Of a DNA stretch of 64,000 nucleotides, positions 24,040 to 36,633 are shown piece after piece. Where the stretch lies: positions 496,001 through 560,000 of the forward strand of contig WTXI01000006.1 of NCBI GenBank assembly GCA_022376515.1, given 5' to 3'. Each line of letters opens with the position of its first letter. Positions within the stretch are counted from its first letter, which is position 1. The notes beneath the pieces are model-generated. The model had not been told where the DNA came from and did no database searches. It worked only from the letters and a program-made list of their open reading frames with translations. The position numbers were made by a program, and so were the translations under genes. Source of the DNA: Lactifluus volemus (taxonomy: Eukaryota; Basidiomycota; Agaricomycetes; Russulales; Russulaceae).

Positions 24040-24882
24040 GGGGAGAACCAAGGAAACAGCTAGGGGAAGGAGGGGGGTGCAACAAACAAACCCACCCGAG
24101 GCAGAAAGACACCACGTCGATCCTGCTCGAGAAGAGTTTTGTGCGGAGTGTGTGAATCGTGAGATGTGTCGAAATTGCCAGAGCGTTGCGGGAGAGGGAC
24201 AAAGTGACATGAACTATGAGATGGAGGAATCGAAGTCACAAGGGTGAAATAGTTGCGGGTGCGGGAAAGTGAGTGAAAGGACTACTGTACGCAAATCGCT
24301 GCCACGTACTGACTTAGCGCTTGCAACACGGCATTTAGGCAAACACAAGACTACCTGTCGGTCCTGTCCTTGAGCACCCATGTGGTTCTGTCATCGCCGT
24401 AGAGGCATTTTTTTGGTCGGCATCGATGCCGGAAGCATAATGGACAATTTGATGTGCACTCATCCGTTACACCCACATGCTCTAAATTTCAGAAGACCCG
24501 GTATATGACATGCCTGGTTGCTAAACACGATAGAGAATGTACATATTTCAATTTTCTATCCTCAGATCGCGCCCCAACTTTCGACATCTGCCCTATTTTG
24601 GGTGGCGGCGGGAGGCGCTTCTCGCAAGCGTTACATTGAGTGACCCATATGTAAGCTTTCCTTTCTTGGTCTGTGGGCGCTCGGTGTGACGGTGTGATCT
24701 TATATAAGCTTTCCACATTTGGTAACAGTTTTTGTTACCGCTGACCATCCGTGCTTTCGAACTGTGCACGTGTGCTTCGCTTGTGTCCGAGTACAATGTT
24801 AACAAGGCGTGCCTATTATTACAAGTGTCACTAGTAACCTACTGCCATCATCACAATCCCACATCTACTGTGCTTCTTCCAA
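24040..24882. other. Intergenic, upstream region of the membrane-anchored protein gene
   Basis: No supported gene. The plus-strand frame 23759-24247 runs over the repeat copy and lacks any motif. The right part holds the TATA-like and inverted-repeat elements listed separately. Confidence 0.35.
24701..24739 (+). promoter_or_regulatory. TATATAA element plus a GGTAAC/GTTACC inverted repeat
   Basis: TATATAA at 24701-24707 lies about 180 bp before the ATG at 24883. Right after it, GGTAAC (24721-24726) and GTTACC (24734-24739) form a perfect 6-bp inverted repeat around a 7-base T-rich spacer. It could be a dimeric factor site near the transcription start. Function inferred from position. Confidence 0.35.
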
Positions 24883-26245
24883 ATGCCAGGGCCTATCATT
24901 TACGTTGCCGTGGCCATCAGTGCTGTAGCTGCGGTCATAGTCTTCAAAGAGGTCTGTACTTTCTGCGCCTTCTGCAGTACCATCCTCCTCATCTTCGCCC
25001 ATCAGTTTGTCTACGATCCCCATTTCCGTCCTAAAATCTCCGCTTGGAGAGATGACATCGCCTCCCGTCGTCGCCGAAAGGCTAAACCCCACTTGCGCAG
25101 TGTATCATCATCGTCTTCCTCTAATAGTGATGATGATGGAAAACAGTCGGCTCCGCGACGAGGCTCTCAGAACAATAGAGTCATCATTAACCAATCGATA
25201 GAATCTACATCACATATCGAGCTACGACATCTTATCACAAGTGAAGTTAAACCATTGCCGAACACCGTGGAAGCAGAGGGAGATAGCACGGGAATCCACT
25301 TACGGCGTGTTGGGGAGTCTTCAAAACTGCGCAGCTCCGTGAAAAATGAAAATGTGGGTAATTCCGTCGCTAAAAATGGGGCCTCGCGTAGCTAACGATG
25401 TGAATTCTTCGGCGCAGTCTGGGCGCAACTTGGGTTCGAAATCAACAAGTCAACCGCTTATCCCCCTAGATGGTTGCGAGGCTTCCGACGGAAACAAGGG
25501 TACCCCCATTTTGGGTAAGGCCTTTGAATCCCATATCCAGTCTTCTCCACTCCCCCCTCCTACTGGTACGCAGCCGCAAAGCTACATCCAACAAGTCATA
25601 CAGCAAGACAATGCATCCGAATCTGGCAAAACCCCCTTTTCTCCAAGCACGCGTGGATCCATTAATTTACAGACCCCCAACCACATCGAGACACCAAGCG
25701 TCTCTGTGATGTTGCCAATCCTTAGTCCTGGCAATGTCCCTACACCTACACCAATGACACTTGGTGACCGAGGAAACACTAGGTCATCCTCTCCGGGCAC
25801 GGATTTTTCGTCAGATATGGACATGTTGTCGCCCGATCAATATCTTACCCCGAGAGACCAGACGCTTCCAGTTCCCAACGACATTACCTCTCCCACACTC
25901 TCCTCAAATTTGAGTATCGAGCTCATTTCCTCTCCGTCCTTGTCACCTCCTGGGTCACCTTTCTTTGATGCGGGAACCTATCTCCATGAGTTGCACAACC
26001 CCGTTGCGCAACGTAACGAGGCCTCAAACGGAGTGAATTTGTCACCTGGCCAGGATGAGAGAGCACTCTCTGGTACCAACGTTTCTCCGGAGCTCCCACG
26101 GGACCCGGATGTATTCTCAGTCCCCTCGCAAATTTCGAGCGACATCAGCTCCGACGAAGGCGACTACGACTCTATTCTGGGGAGTGAAATGTCCAACTGG
26201 ACCAGTGACGTGGCTGATGGAGAAGGAGCAACACAGCACGTCTGA
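24883..26245 (+). CDS. N-terminally membrane-anchored, serine-rich disordered protein
   Basis: Function unknown. The first exon encodes a single hydrophobic segment (GPIIYVAVAISAVAAVIVFK). A 64-nt intron (24952-25015) joins it to FVYDPHFRPKISAWRDDI and the basic stretch SRRRRKAK, as in a type-I/III signal anchor with a cytosolic tail. The intron has no stop and keeps frame, so retention would not truncate the protein. A second intron (25354-25417) joins NEN to SGRNLGSKS. The rest is Ser/Pro/Thr-rich and acidic, ending in SSDEGDYDSILGSEMSNW and TQHV. The conserved anchor plus FVYDPH block recurs in agaricomycete predicted proteins. No catalytic motif is visible. Confidence 0.8.
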
Positions 26246-26942
26246 AGCGACTTGCATGGGAAATCTTGCTTGTATATTACTGCCTTTGACTCCCTGTCAT
26301 CTGTTACATGGTCCGTCGTGATGATTGATTTGTGGAACTGGTTTTTTTTTGGAACTATATCTGATGGTTTTTGCTGTATTCTATTCATCACCCAACATCC
26401 TGCTGACATAGTAGTACGTACATCACCGCCATTGTGTGAATCATGTATTGTCAGTGCAAACTAGTCCGCTACTACTAGACTGTGCTTTACAGCATAGAAT
26501 GGCCTCTCAAATGACGATCAAATAGATCATATTGAACCCGAAGTGCCAGTGGGCAGTTGTGGATGATGGCCCTCTGCATACCAACAGTAGCGGGACCCGG
26601 CATGCGGCCGGTTGCCATGAAGCCGATTTCGCGTAGTAGCAGAGACAAAGGTGTAACCCAAACCCGCGTCTTTTTTTCTACACAGGTGGAGATCTTCACT
26701 GACGAAGCATTACTTAGGGTTGTGTGGTTTGACAGCCTCTCACTGCATAATCAATCCTAAATCTCTAAGGACCGAATCCCCACAGTGCCTAAAGTGCGAA
26801 GTGACCGCGAGGGCAGACAAAAGGAGAGAAATGGCGCATCACAAATATCTTGTTGGTAGGACAACGTGGAGGAGTGGATTTCTACGAAAAAAAGTTGCGG
26901 ACTAATGGATACACGCGTGCGCGTCTATGCTGCTGCAGCCAC
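26246..26942. other. Convergent intergenic region
   Basis: About 700 bp between two convergent stops. The frames here are short and unrelated to known families. It probably carries both 3' UTRs. Confidence 0.4.
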
Positions 26943-29228
26943 CTAAGTCTTTGTTCTCGACGCCGTTTTACTGATGAGCTTCGCCTTCTCAATGGCAGCC
27001 ATGGACTTCTTCACGAGCCCTTGCTTGTAGTCTACGATAGAAATATCCTCTTTTGTGAGGTTACGAATTTTGAGATCTGCGACCTCCCAAAGTTCCTCTG
27101 CAACCTGGGAGATGAGGCGGAAGTCGTGTGAGACGATGACTACGCCGCCTTCGAAGTCTTTGATGGCACGAGCAAGAGCATCGATCGATGTCATATCCAA
27201 GTGATTGGTTGGCTCGTCTGGGAACGGGGAGCGGGATAAGGGACCATGCGCCAGTTAGAACCAAAAAAGTCTCACCAAGGAGAAGGATGTGAGGATGCTC
27301 CATGGCAAGCTGAGAGAAGACAACACTAAACAGAGTTAGCCCTGGGTTAAAATCTTTGGATCATTTACACATACCGGTTGCGCAGACCATCAGAAAGATG
27401 TTGGATGGGCGATGTCTGATGGGAACCCGAGAGGCCAAATCGACCAAGTTGTGCGCGCCACGCCTGGCAGGGCATAAGTAAATGAACAGCAAACGGATAA
27501 AAAACGACGAACCTGAAGATCCTTCTCCGGGAACTTCTCAGCAAACAACCGCTGGAAATATTCAAGGGGGGAAGTTCCATACGGTAGTTGATCGGCAGAG
27601 TGCTGGGAATATTTGGATAGTTTAAGGTTAGAATGCTTAGAGATGGTGCCCTCAACGGGCTGCAAGGTGCCCATGATAAGGTTGAGAAACGTCGACTTCC
27701 CAGCGCCATTGGCTCCTAGAATGGCGATGCGTGAATCCATGCTGTGATCGCAAGCATAAGCCTGAGCAGTGGGTGACACGATAGGACGCTTACTCGATAC
27801 CGATGGATAGGTTCTGATAAAGGTAATCCTCCTTTTTCCTTGAATATGAAAAAGCAACCTCGTTGAATGCCAAGATTGGAGGAGGTAGTCTCCGGATGTT
27901 CTCGAAGCGAAAGTTGAGAGGTTTGGGTATCTCAACCTTTTCAATGAGGCCCGCAGCTTCCATTTTATCAATAATTTTCTGTTTGGACTTGGCTTGTTTG
28001 ACAAGATTGGCGTAAGTACCAGCCGACGCTATGAACCTGTAATGAATCTGTTAACATGGAACAATTGGCCTGAAGTTCATCATACTTCTTGATATGAGCG
28101 ATTTCATCTTGTTGCTTTTGATATGCCTTCATCTGATTGACCTCATTCTCCTTCTTCGTCCGCACATATATTGTATAATTACCAGTGTAGTAGACCATTT
28201 TTTTCTTGGGTGTCAAATCCATGATATTCGTGCAGACACTGTCCATGAAATCTTGCGAGTGCGAAGTGATGACGAGGATGTGGTTGTAGGTCGACAAGTA
28301 CGCTTCCAGCCAGACAACGGCACCCAAATCTAAATGATTTGTTGGTTCGTCGAGGAGGAGTAGGTGGGGTTTGATGAATAAGGCACGTGCGAGAGCAACA
28401 CGCATCCGCCAGCCTCCTGACATGTCTTTGGTCGGTTTTTTCATCATGGTTTGGGAGAATCCAAGGCCATGCAATATACTCCCAGCTTTGGCCTCGAAAG
28501 TACTAGGGTCCATCTCCTCCAACTCCTCATAGGTAGCATCCAAAGCAAGTTCGTCTACATCGTCGGCCACTGACAACTCTTCGATGCGGGCTTCGAGCCG
28601 CGCGACTTTCGCCTTTGCCGAGGCAACGATGAAGTCGAGTGCATTCACGTCGGAAGGCTCCGCTTCTCCACGGACGAGGTAAATATCTATATGGGGTGGC
28701 AGTGCGATATCCTGCTCGGCAATGGATTGCAGGAACGTCGACTGGCAGTAGCAAGTCAGATGATTATTCCTGATGCATATGGGCTCTAGAAACACCTTTC
28801 CTGAACCATTGTCACCTAACAAGCCATATCTCTGGCCATAATTAAGTGTGATCTCAGCGCCCTCGACTAATAATCTGCCATGAAAGGATAGCGTGTAGGC
28901 GTCAATCTTGATATCCCTTCCCTTCGGGTCTGAAACAAGCACGCCTGCCGCGCTCCTTGATAAAAGCGGATCTGAGAAGAGTTCACATGGAGAGTGGGGT
29001 GAAGAAAATTAACCTCTCAGTTGCAATTTGCAGTTTTGCCATCGATGTGAGATCTTCCTGGCTAGTAGCAGCCGAAAGGCTAGTCAAGGGAGTGTTGAGC
29101 GAACTCCCACCATTCGTTGAACCCGGAGGGGTGGTTGAAGAAATAGATGGATCAAGACCAGTAGTTTTGGCAGCCTGCTTTGCTGCCTTTTTTGCGAGAC
29201 GGCTTTGCTTTGATGTAGACGGCGGCAT
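26943..29228 (-). CDS. ARB1: ABC-F ATPase, Arb1/ABCF2 family (ribosome biogenesis)
   Basis: Soluble twin-ATPase involved in 40S and 60S ribosome maturation and nuclear export. The N terminus is basic ([16 protein letters not shown]). First domain: Walker A GDNGSGKS (split by an intron after GSGK), signature [15 protein letters not shown], Walker [13 protein letters not shown]. After the linker ([20 protein letters not shown]) comes the second domain: Walker [13 protein letters not shown], signature HLSDGLRNR, Walker B split by an intron after HILLL and resuming [13 protein letters not shown], then [13 protein letters not shown]. Introns all join in frame and no base appears to be missing. The coding region ends at 26943-26945. 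The gene diverges from the coiled-coil gene at 29560, with 331 bp between start codons, so the two may share a promoter. Confidence 0.95.
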
Positions 29229-29559
29229 GATGGTGGTCAAGAGCAAAGGGAGGTAGTAGTAATCGATTGAAAAATCAGCGATTTCAGTGCCTTGAGTGTT
29301 ATCTCATCTAAGCCCTAACCCTACCATCTCCACGATGGCCTTCAGGCCTCAGGGTTGTTTGTCACCAACCTGAAATGTCGGAATCTCTAAGCTCTGAACT
29401 TTCTCTTCCTTATACAGAGCCGCTGTGAGTGCCAATTTGGCCCACCAGTGTTTCCCTTCTTGATACGCCACCCGAAATCGTAGCGATTCACCCCCACAGA
29501 ATGGTTCAACTAACCTTCAGAGCGGGCAGACTCAGATACCTGCAGAAGTTGCAGAACGG

Positions 29560-32345
29560 ATGCCTAGCTTTTCCAATCTACATCTACCTGACGATGTGAT
29601 GGATCCGCAACCTGATAATAGGCTTTCAGTCGTTTCTGCTGTTTCTCTGGAACCGCGACGACGTAGTCGACACCACCAAAGTCGCCATAGCCATGTCCTC
29701 CGTGATCTTGCACATATGCTCTCCGTGTCTTCGCGCGATGCAAATGAACTTAGGCGCGGTCTCAATGCTGCCTTCGACAAACTAGATCAGTCGCGTGCAC
29801 GAGCGTCGCACGCTGAAAAACTTGCCCTTGATATGCTTCTTCGTGTACGAGAAGCAGAAGACGAGAGGACGAACGCGATGCGCGAGGCATCAACCGCCCG
29901 CGAAGAATTAGGGAAACACAAGGCTTTACTGGATAGCGCGCATGGAGAAATTCGACGCGCACAGCTGCTGCTTCAAGATCAAGACAATCTACGCTATGAA
30001 GCAGAAGCTTCTGCAGCTCGTGCTCGTGACAGCGCTCGGCAGATGAAGCAAAGGCGGGTCATTGAGTTGGCAAGGGAGCAGGGGCGTAGGATGGGGTATA
30101 ACGAGGGTATCCAGGCTGGTCAACGCATCGGATATTATGGGGGCCAAGACCCTGGCGATAATGAAGCGGTTGTGCTTTCGAATGAAGGACACAGATTCCG
30201 CGAGGAATTCGACGCGAGCAGATATAATCTCGATGATCTCGAAGAGCCCCCACCTTTACGGGATATCCATCTCAACTTCTCCCACCACTTAGAAGTCCCT
30301 TCCCTTGCACCGCTAGCTGCACGCCAAGTATATCATGACTCGCAGGGCCAACGCGACGAGGTCGCTAACCCCGCCGATGACGCTACAATCTACCTCCAAT
30401 GGCATCTTATACACCCATCTCTCTTCCAGGGAGAGTTCAACATACGGTTTCGACGGATTCATCCAGCACGACCACCCTCCCTGCCGCCTCTGTATATGTA
30501 TCGTCTCGCGCGCCTCCCGCTTTGCCTACCATCCCCGAGGTTGCAAGCTCAGAAGTGGTTGGCACTGCATCCAGAGCCAGGACCCCGGGTGGTTCTCTGA
30601 GGGGGTCTCGTCATATTCTCCCCGTATTGGCACCCCAGGGCTCTACTCACATAGGCGTGCCCCCTTCTCCTTCGGGTAGTGCTGCTTTTCAACCTCACTC
30701 AGGAAGCGTGGAAGACATCCCCTCTGCACTCGTCGATGGATACACAGGGGGCACTGCCCCTATCTATGCACCATCACCACGTTCCGGTTTTAACGACGCC
30801 TCTATTGTGATTGCGGACGATGGAATAGTTCCCGGAGTGCCCCGGAGCCCAGTCCAAGAACGCTTCGCGACTCCGGGACGTAACCAAACTCCTTCGCGAG
30901 AACACTTCGCAACTCTGGGACGTAACCAAACTCCGGCGCGAGAACACTTCGCAGCAACCCCGAGGAGTCCCTTGCAAGAACGTCTCGCAACTGTCTACTC
31001 TCCCAGGGCAATCCATGTGAGTGAATTGCAAGACCGGGAGTTCCCAGAAACGGCCAGCAACCGACCAGTGCGTTGTTTTTCCCCGACTTTGCTCCGTTTG
31101 GCACTTATAGAGCCCAAGGTTGGTTCTACGCCAAGACGAGATGGCCCACCGAAAAGGCGTCCTATTCCTCAGATGCCAGCCCCTCTTGCTCCCATGTCCT
31201 ATCCAAATGTGCCATATTCCAGCGGGTCTCGTGTGACGACACGCCGTAGGCGACCATCCGAGTCAGACAACGGGATTTCCCGCGACGCGAGCTTCAACGC
31301 CAATCCAAATTGGCCCCGTTCCTCTTCGCAGGTCATGCCGAATTCAGTAGAACGCTCGGTATGTCGTGTTGACAATACATTCATCGTGCGGTGCTGATTC
31401 TGTTCCTCACCTCAGCAGATGGACGCAGCCCCAGTGCGCACGCAAGCGATGTCACCCCGAAATTTGGGCGACCAACCACTAGACCGTGGTGCCTCTTACA
31501 CCTCCTATGAACCGCGTCCTGCAACGAATCCTCAGTTTGTGGCTGGTTATTCTCCAGTTAGCCAGCCGGAAGCCTCTCGGCCTCTTCCTCCTGGTGTACA
31601 TGTGCAGATCCCACCAACTAGATATCATGCGCCGAATTCGGCATCTCCTCGTGCGGCCGAAGCGCCTGCAGCGTACGATCCTGTCACCCCTACTGACTTG
31701 TATCCTCCCGGTGCTACGTCCCCCAGTCACAACGCAAGCGCGTCAGACCTTCCGCATCGGTCGCCACGCCGCTATCCTCCAACCCTCTATAATGAACCCA
31801 AGCTTCAGCAGCAGCATGCGACAACAGCTACTTACGAGCAAGATGATAGAGCATCCCCCGTATTACCTGTTCCATCCCGAGAGTCTCGGGCTGCTTCACC
31901 TAGAATGATACCTCCCTCATCAGGCCCTTCACGTGAGAGTTCTTACATTGCAGGACAGAGAGCAGCGACCAATTCCCCACGCATGGCCGCTGATGTCCTC
32001 CCCGTTCCGGCTCCTTCGATGTCACCTCATCCGAGTTCTGTGGCCCTTACTCGGAGGACATCGTCACCACAACGCGCCGTGACACCCTCTACGCCGAGGC
32101 GCACGGCATCCCCAAATCCCCTACCCAGGGGCGCATCACCTGCTCCTCTTCCTCGAGCATCGTCACCTGCCCCGTTACCAGTCCGTTCACCGTCCATGCG
32201 ATCTGTTAATGTTCGCAGGAGCCCGTCAGATGTCTCACTTCCAGGAGCTCATAACTCACCATACATGCACTACAACCCGACCTTAGAAGCTGACATTGCT
32301 GTGTTAGCAACCTCGGCAGAGAGATTGCCAATGCCGACTCGATAG
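29560..32345 (+). CDS. Coiled-coil protein with long disordered tail, paralogue A
   Basis: Function unknown. Residues about 45-190 form a highly charged coiled coil (DANELRRGLNAAFDKLD, EAEASAARARDSARQMKQ) ending in a glycine-spaced block AREQGRRMGYNEGIQAGQR. The C-terminal two thirds are Pro/Ser/Arg-rich, with a 14-residue tandem repeat (30858-30941) and SPAPLPR-type repeats. An intron after ERS (from about 31362) ends before QMDAAPVRTQ and is in phase. Around 30385-30400 the reading frame changes without a splice site; one missing base would join DDA to YNLPPMASYTP. The start could also be the ATG at 29599. The coiled-coil part is homologous to the gene at 38993. Confidence 0.75.
30858..30941 (+). 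repeat. Two tandem 42-bp coding repeats
   Basis: Two adjacent 42-base units encode ERFATPGRNQTPSR and EHFATLGRNQTPAR; a third, partial unit follows (EHFAATPRSP). They lie in the disordered tail of paralogue A and are a candidate for length variation between strains. Confidence 0.8.
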
Positions 32346-32535
32346 TTGATTACTTTTTTTCCCCCTCGTTTATGGTTATTTAATAGGCCTTTGTATCAAA
32401 AAATTCTTTCATGGATCAGATCAATTGTTAGTGCCTCTAGTGGCAATGCGTGCTGTGTGAGAACGGAACTTGACATTTTAAGCGGAAGCGCAGGTGACTT
32501 GCTTGCTGACTTACGCTTGTGACTGAGCACTCACT

Positions 32536-33983
32536 ATGCCTATTACCTATCCTCGTTCAACGCCCAGACGACCTTCGTATATCGCAGATGTTTCTGATGC
32601 GGATGAGTCTATTGTCCTTTCCGACCTCGTTCGTTCCGGCGAAGTTTCGAGGCTCCGCCGACGTGGTGCCATAGCCATCCGCGACTCGACCGTTCCCCAG
32701 CCACCAGCCCCGCTCCCTGTCCCTGCCTCTCCCACCACGTCTGGAACTACCAGGCACTCGTTTGTATCTCTCCTACCCCCACCGCCTCATCCAGAACCCG
32801 ATTTGTCCGAAACTGACGACGACGACGCTGAGCAGCGACAGGGCGGGTTTGGGAGGTGGTTCATCCGTTCTCGCCTCAGCCTGAGAGAATCGTCGACGAG
32901 CGATTTTAATGACTCTGATCCACTCTTGTTTCCACCGGAGGCCGATGCATGTCCTGAAGACGAAGACGAAGACACCTCATACGTATTGTTCTGTGGGGGT
33001 AGGCTACGTGAATGCGACTGGTATAGTCCTCCCAATGCCCCCAGAACAGTTGACCCCCCCGCCAGGTACCGTGCATCTGCATTCCGATCCCCGCCCCTCT
33101 CGCGGCGACCCTCGTACCCACGCGCAAGACGGACGAACGGTTGTGGGGTGTTAATCCACCTCAGCGCACAGCCACGGAGAAGACAAGGCACGTGGGTTGC
33201 TTGTGGAGCTGCAGCGGAGACGGTTGTAAAGATGGATGCTCGCTATTTTGACTGTTGCACAGCAGTCAAGATGATACGTAGCGCGTGTGGGTGTGTACGG
33301 GAGGGAGTGGGTTGTCGTGCCTGGTGAGTTGCTTAGACTTGTTGTTGTTGCTTGTTGCGTAATTTACGAGTTCTTTCCCCCAATGTAGCGGCAATCCTCT
33401 CGGGATCGTTTATGTCCCATGTCAGGCTGCTGCCGACGGCCTCAATATCACACAAACGTCTTCGTCGACGGCCCCTTCTACGAGCAGAACTCAACCTGCA
33501 CAAAATGTGTCTTTTGTGCACCCATTAGGTGCTAATTCCTGGCTACCTGGTGTGGATACATGTCGCAGACGGCGACATGCGGCGACAACAGAAGTCTACA
33601 ACTTCTTTTCGGAGCGCGTGCGCTCCGCCCCCGAGTTCACATTCCCTCCCTCGACCCCATCTGAGACCGTTCCCCCACGACCAACGCAACCCTCACCACC
33701 AGCGGCATCTGCCTCAGCTGCGTCACCCCCAGCTGCGTCACAAGCCCCTCCCGTTTCGTCAACACAGGCCACCTTTTCTTCCCGACAATGGATATATGGA
33801 CTTTCGATGCGATCAACCGATACGATACAAGCCATCAATTCCCTCGGAGACGGTCTGACGGAAGAAGTTACGCATGGAGTTGGCAGCATCCCACAGGAGG
33901 ATGAGACTGAAGGGGACAATGCGGAAAAGCCAGAGGACACTGGGCCTGGCGGTGGTGGTCAGATCCCGTGGGCTGAACGCTGA
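32536..33983 (+). CDS. Cysteine-motif protein, possibly FAM72-like
   Basis: Starts MPITYPRSTPRRPSYIADVS and continues through a Ser/Pro-rich region to GGFGRWFIRSRLSLRES and an acidic stretch ending SYVLFCGG. The middle (about 32995-33270) is readable only by changing frame: VLPMPPEQLTPPPGTVHLHS, then WGVNPPQRTATEKTRHVGC, then DCCTAVKMIRSACGCVREGV. An intron after GCRA (from about 33324) joins to CGNPLGIVYVPCQAA. The spaced cysteines (CGC, GVGCxxCGNPLG, PC) look zinc-binding and recall FAM72-type proteins, but that is my reading of a short pattern. The tail is proline-rich with FTFPPSTPSE and ends QIPWAER. Exon joins or indels in the middle are unresolved. Confidence 0.55.
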
Positions 33984-34827
33984 GGAGTTGTTTGAGATAT
34001 TGACGAAATAGAGTCCTGGACTCTGTCAATGTCTTACTTCTCTGCAATGGCACTTTGGTTTGCTTGATATTACTTATCGACGAGGCTCAAAGTGTGTCAT
34101 AAAATGTGTGAGTTTTGGAGGATGCTACAATCCTCAGTATTACCGTTATAAGTTATTTGAGAGGTCCCAGTTGTACGAACAAACAATCAGACGGACATAG
34201 GCCCAACGGTATGTGCGCTAGTGTCGAAAAGTGTATGACAGCGCAACACGTTCCTCGGGATTCCAACACCTGCTTCCATAAAAATCTCGATCCTATAAAT
34301 TGATTGAGGGCGCCATCATCGCTAGTTTTCATACGCTAAAGATAGTCGCCACCTCTGCGGTTACTGCTAAATGGACTCCGAAATGCTGCCGGATAGACTC
34401 GAAAAAAACATAACAATAACTGCAATCAATATCAATTGATCCGACTTACGGACTAGATTTTTACCTTTGACAGAAACCCAGTGGTGACACGAGTAAGATA
34501 ATTAGGTAGACGAATTTTTGGTGTGGTTACATAAATCAGAACGCCGATCTTACACTGGCAAGTTACTGACTGTATAGACAGTACAACCCCGGAGGAGTTC
34601 AATTTTGCGCACATCGTTTCCGGGGCCCTAACGTGAAGCAGGTCACAAAAACACGTAAAAATCTACTCGGAGCCAGACGTGTTGATACCGTAGGCGACCA
34701 TCAAAATCATCTCAGTCCCGGGCCCGCTCCGCTGACCATGTCGTTCGGTGATCCCGCGGTTCTGAAGCGGCGAAGAGACTAATAGGTTAAGAGCTGCGGG
34801 CTCATCGCTATAACCTGCGGGTAACAC
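33984..34827. other. Convergent intergenic region
   Basis: No coding-like frame of note. It lies between the stop of the cysteine-motif gene and the stop of the PP4 gene. Confidence 0.45.
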
Positions 34828-36261
34828 CTAAAGAAAGTAATCTGCCGGTGGTCGCTTCAGCGGCACAGAGCGAACATCCTGCCAACACACGGGTATCAAG
34901 AGAAAAATATTGTGGGGCATTAACAATGATAAGTTTACCGATGGTGCATGCTGAAAGACCTTGTATTCTTGAGCCAGATGCTCGTCGAGCTCCAGAATCG
35001 ATGCGACATTGCCGCAGCTGGGTAACCATGGATTTAGCGGAAGCTTTAAAAGCGGATGAGGAAGGGACAAGGTAAGGTCTGGATTTCACGACAATCCAAC
35101 TCGATCGAAAAAGCCCACACCACCTCGGAGAAACGGAAAAAGCGGTGGGTACTAACCGATAGCAATAGTTTGGAGCACTCCAAACGGTAACAATGTCTGA
35201 TCAAACATTAATTTGTAGCCCTCCATTGCGAGCTGGTGCGCTCTCGCGATGAGGTCAATGGCATTGTTGTGCGCGAAATTCTTGGTGATGTCCGCCCCAA
35301 ACAGAAAGCCTGCTCCACGGGGGGAGAGACCCCAGCCAGTTATATCTACACAGTTCTCCGTTTCAGTGGTTACGATCAATTCGCGGGCTTTGGGGAAATC
35401 GGGGACATGTTCGTATGACGCTAAAGGGCTCACCGTCTGGGTCAGACCAAAGAAGATCGCACATTGCCCCATCATGAGGGACCTCTTGCTTTCTGTCGAT
35501 AGCGCGAATCTATCCCAAAGGCACGTAACCATGTCAGCAGCGGAGCGAACGGGGAAAAAAAAAAAAAAAGAGGACCTGATCGATAGTCTGCAGCGCTGGA
35601 CTCAAACCGCCATGGACGCAAAAAACACGGCCATCTACGATAGCGCCCAAAGCGAGGTAATCAAAAACTTCGCAACACCAGCGCCATACATTGCTGCTCC
35701 CATACTTGCGTTGACACTCGTCGTAAAAACCGTACACTTGGGTTATCTGCGTGACTCGTGGTTCCCGCGTATGAGAGTGATACGGTCCGGATATCGCACT
35801 TTGAGCGCTAAGAGGAGGAGGAAGGTTTCGACGCTGTAAAAGCCCCTATCGACGAAGTCTCCTGATCGATGGATACGAGACGCGTCGGTTGATATCTAAT
35901 TGACCTATGCACAGAGGCCGCACCGATGAAGATATAATTGGTCTCGGGGCAGGTACCTCCAATTTTAAAGAGTTCCATCAAATCGAAAAACTGACCATGG
36001 ATGTCACCGCATATCTGGATTGGGAGGAGAGGTCAACGTCGCGTTCAAGGGTGTAGTCACCTACGGTTACTGGGGCGTCCACGACCTGGACATTGCTCTC
36101 CTCGATAAGAATTTCTCTAGCTTTGATACATAATCGTTTGACCTGCTCCTCAGATATAGGATTACATTGAGTAAGGAGTTCTATTTGGCTTTTGAAAGAG
36201 TGAATGCAGATAACAATTGAGTGTAGTTCAGTTGACTTTACCTATCAAGATCGCTGGGCAT
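34828..36261 (-). CDS. PPH3: Serine/threonine protein phosphatase 4 catalytic subunit (PP4c/Pph3)
   Basis: Metallophosphatase acting in DNA-damage recovery and other signalling. A tiny first exon MPSDLD (start 36261) joins to [20 protein letters not shown]. Active-site motifs are intact: GDIHGQF, GDFVDRG, RGNHES and HGGLSP. The [17 protein letters not shown] region, [15 protein letters not shown] and the C-terminal RPPADYFL favour PP4c over PP6. Introns join VT|ICGDIHG, IF(I)[27 protein letters not shown] and HAPS|DVRSVP. The exon encoding YKLMFDQTL then needs one more base (at about 35190-35192) to continue as [12 protein letters not shown]. As written it runs out of frame to a stop just past the donor site. 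Stop 34828-34830. Confidence 0.95.
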
Positions 36262-36633
36262 TACTGTTACTTGTACTAAGTTACTTTCTACTTGTCACAT
36301 AATTCGATTTTATTATTAGATGATGATGACTAATATACATCGGCTGGCTTCCCCTTCCTTGCTTCCTTTTCGCCTGGCGCAGTTCCTTGTCATTCTCGAT
36401 CTTACTGTGCGCCATCCCAAATTTGTAAACCCGAAATTAATTGGAAATGGTACCGCAGGGGGTAGATGGTTGTGATCTATTCCGTCACATGGGCCAGCGG
36501 AGGCTAAGTTAATCTACGCCTCTACCGCACCTGCAGCAAGATGGGCGCTTTCTGTCAGCCGCGTAGCTCCAGAACGTGCGTGCCCAGCACACAACGGCGC
36601 ATGAGGAAGAGGGCTTGCTTATAATGCCTCCGG
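36262..36633. other. Upstream region of PP4 gene
   Basis: 372 bp between the PP4 start and the stop of the zinc-finger gene, both on the minus strand. No gene seen; expected to hold the PP4 promoter. Confidence 0.4.

Noticed and set aside
23759..24247. 162-residue plus-strand frame
   Set aside because: It runs through a copy of the local repeat, is low in complexity and matches no family.
34850..35740. PP6/Sit4 as the identity of the phosphatase
   Set aside because: The segments [20 protein letters not shown] and RPPADYFL follow PP4 rather than PP6.
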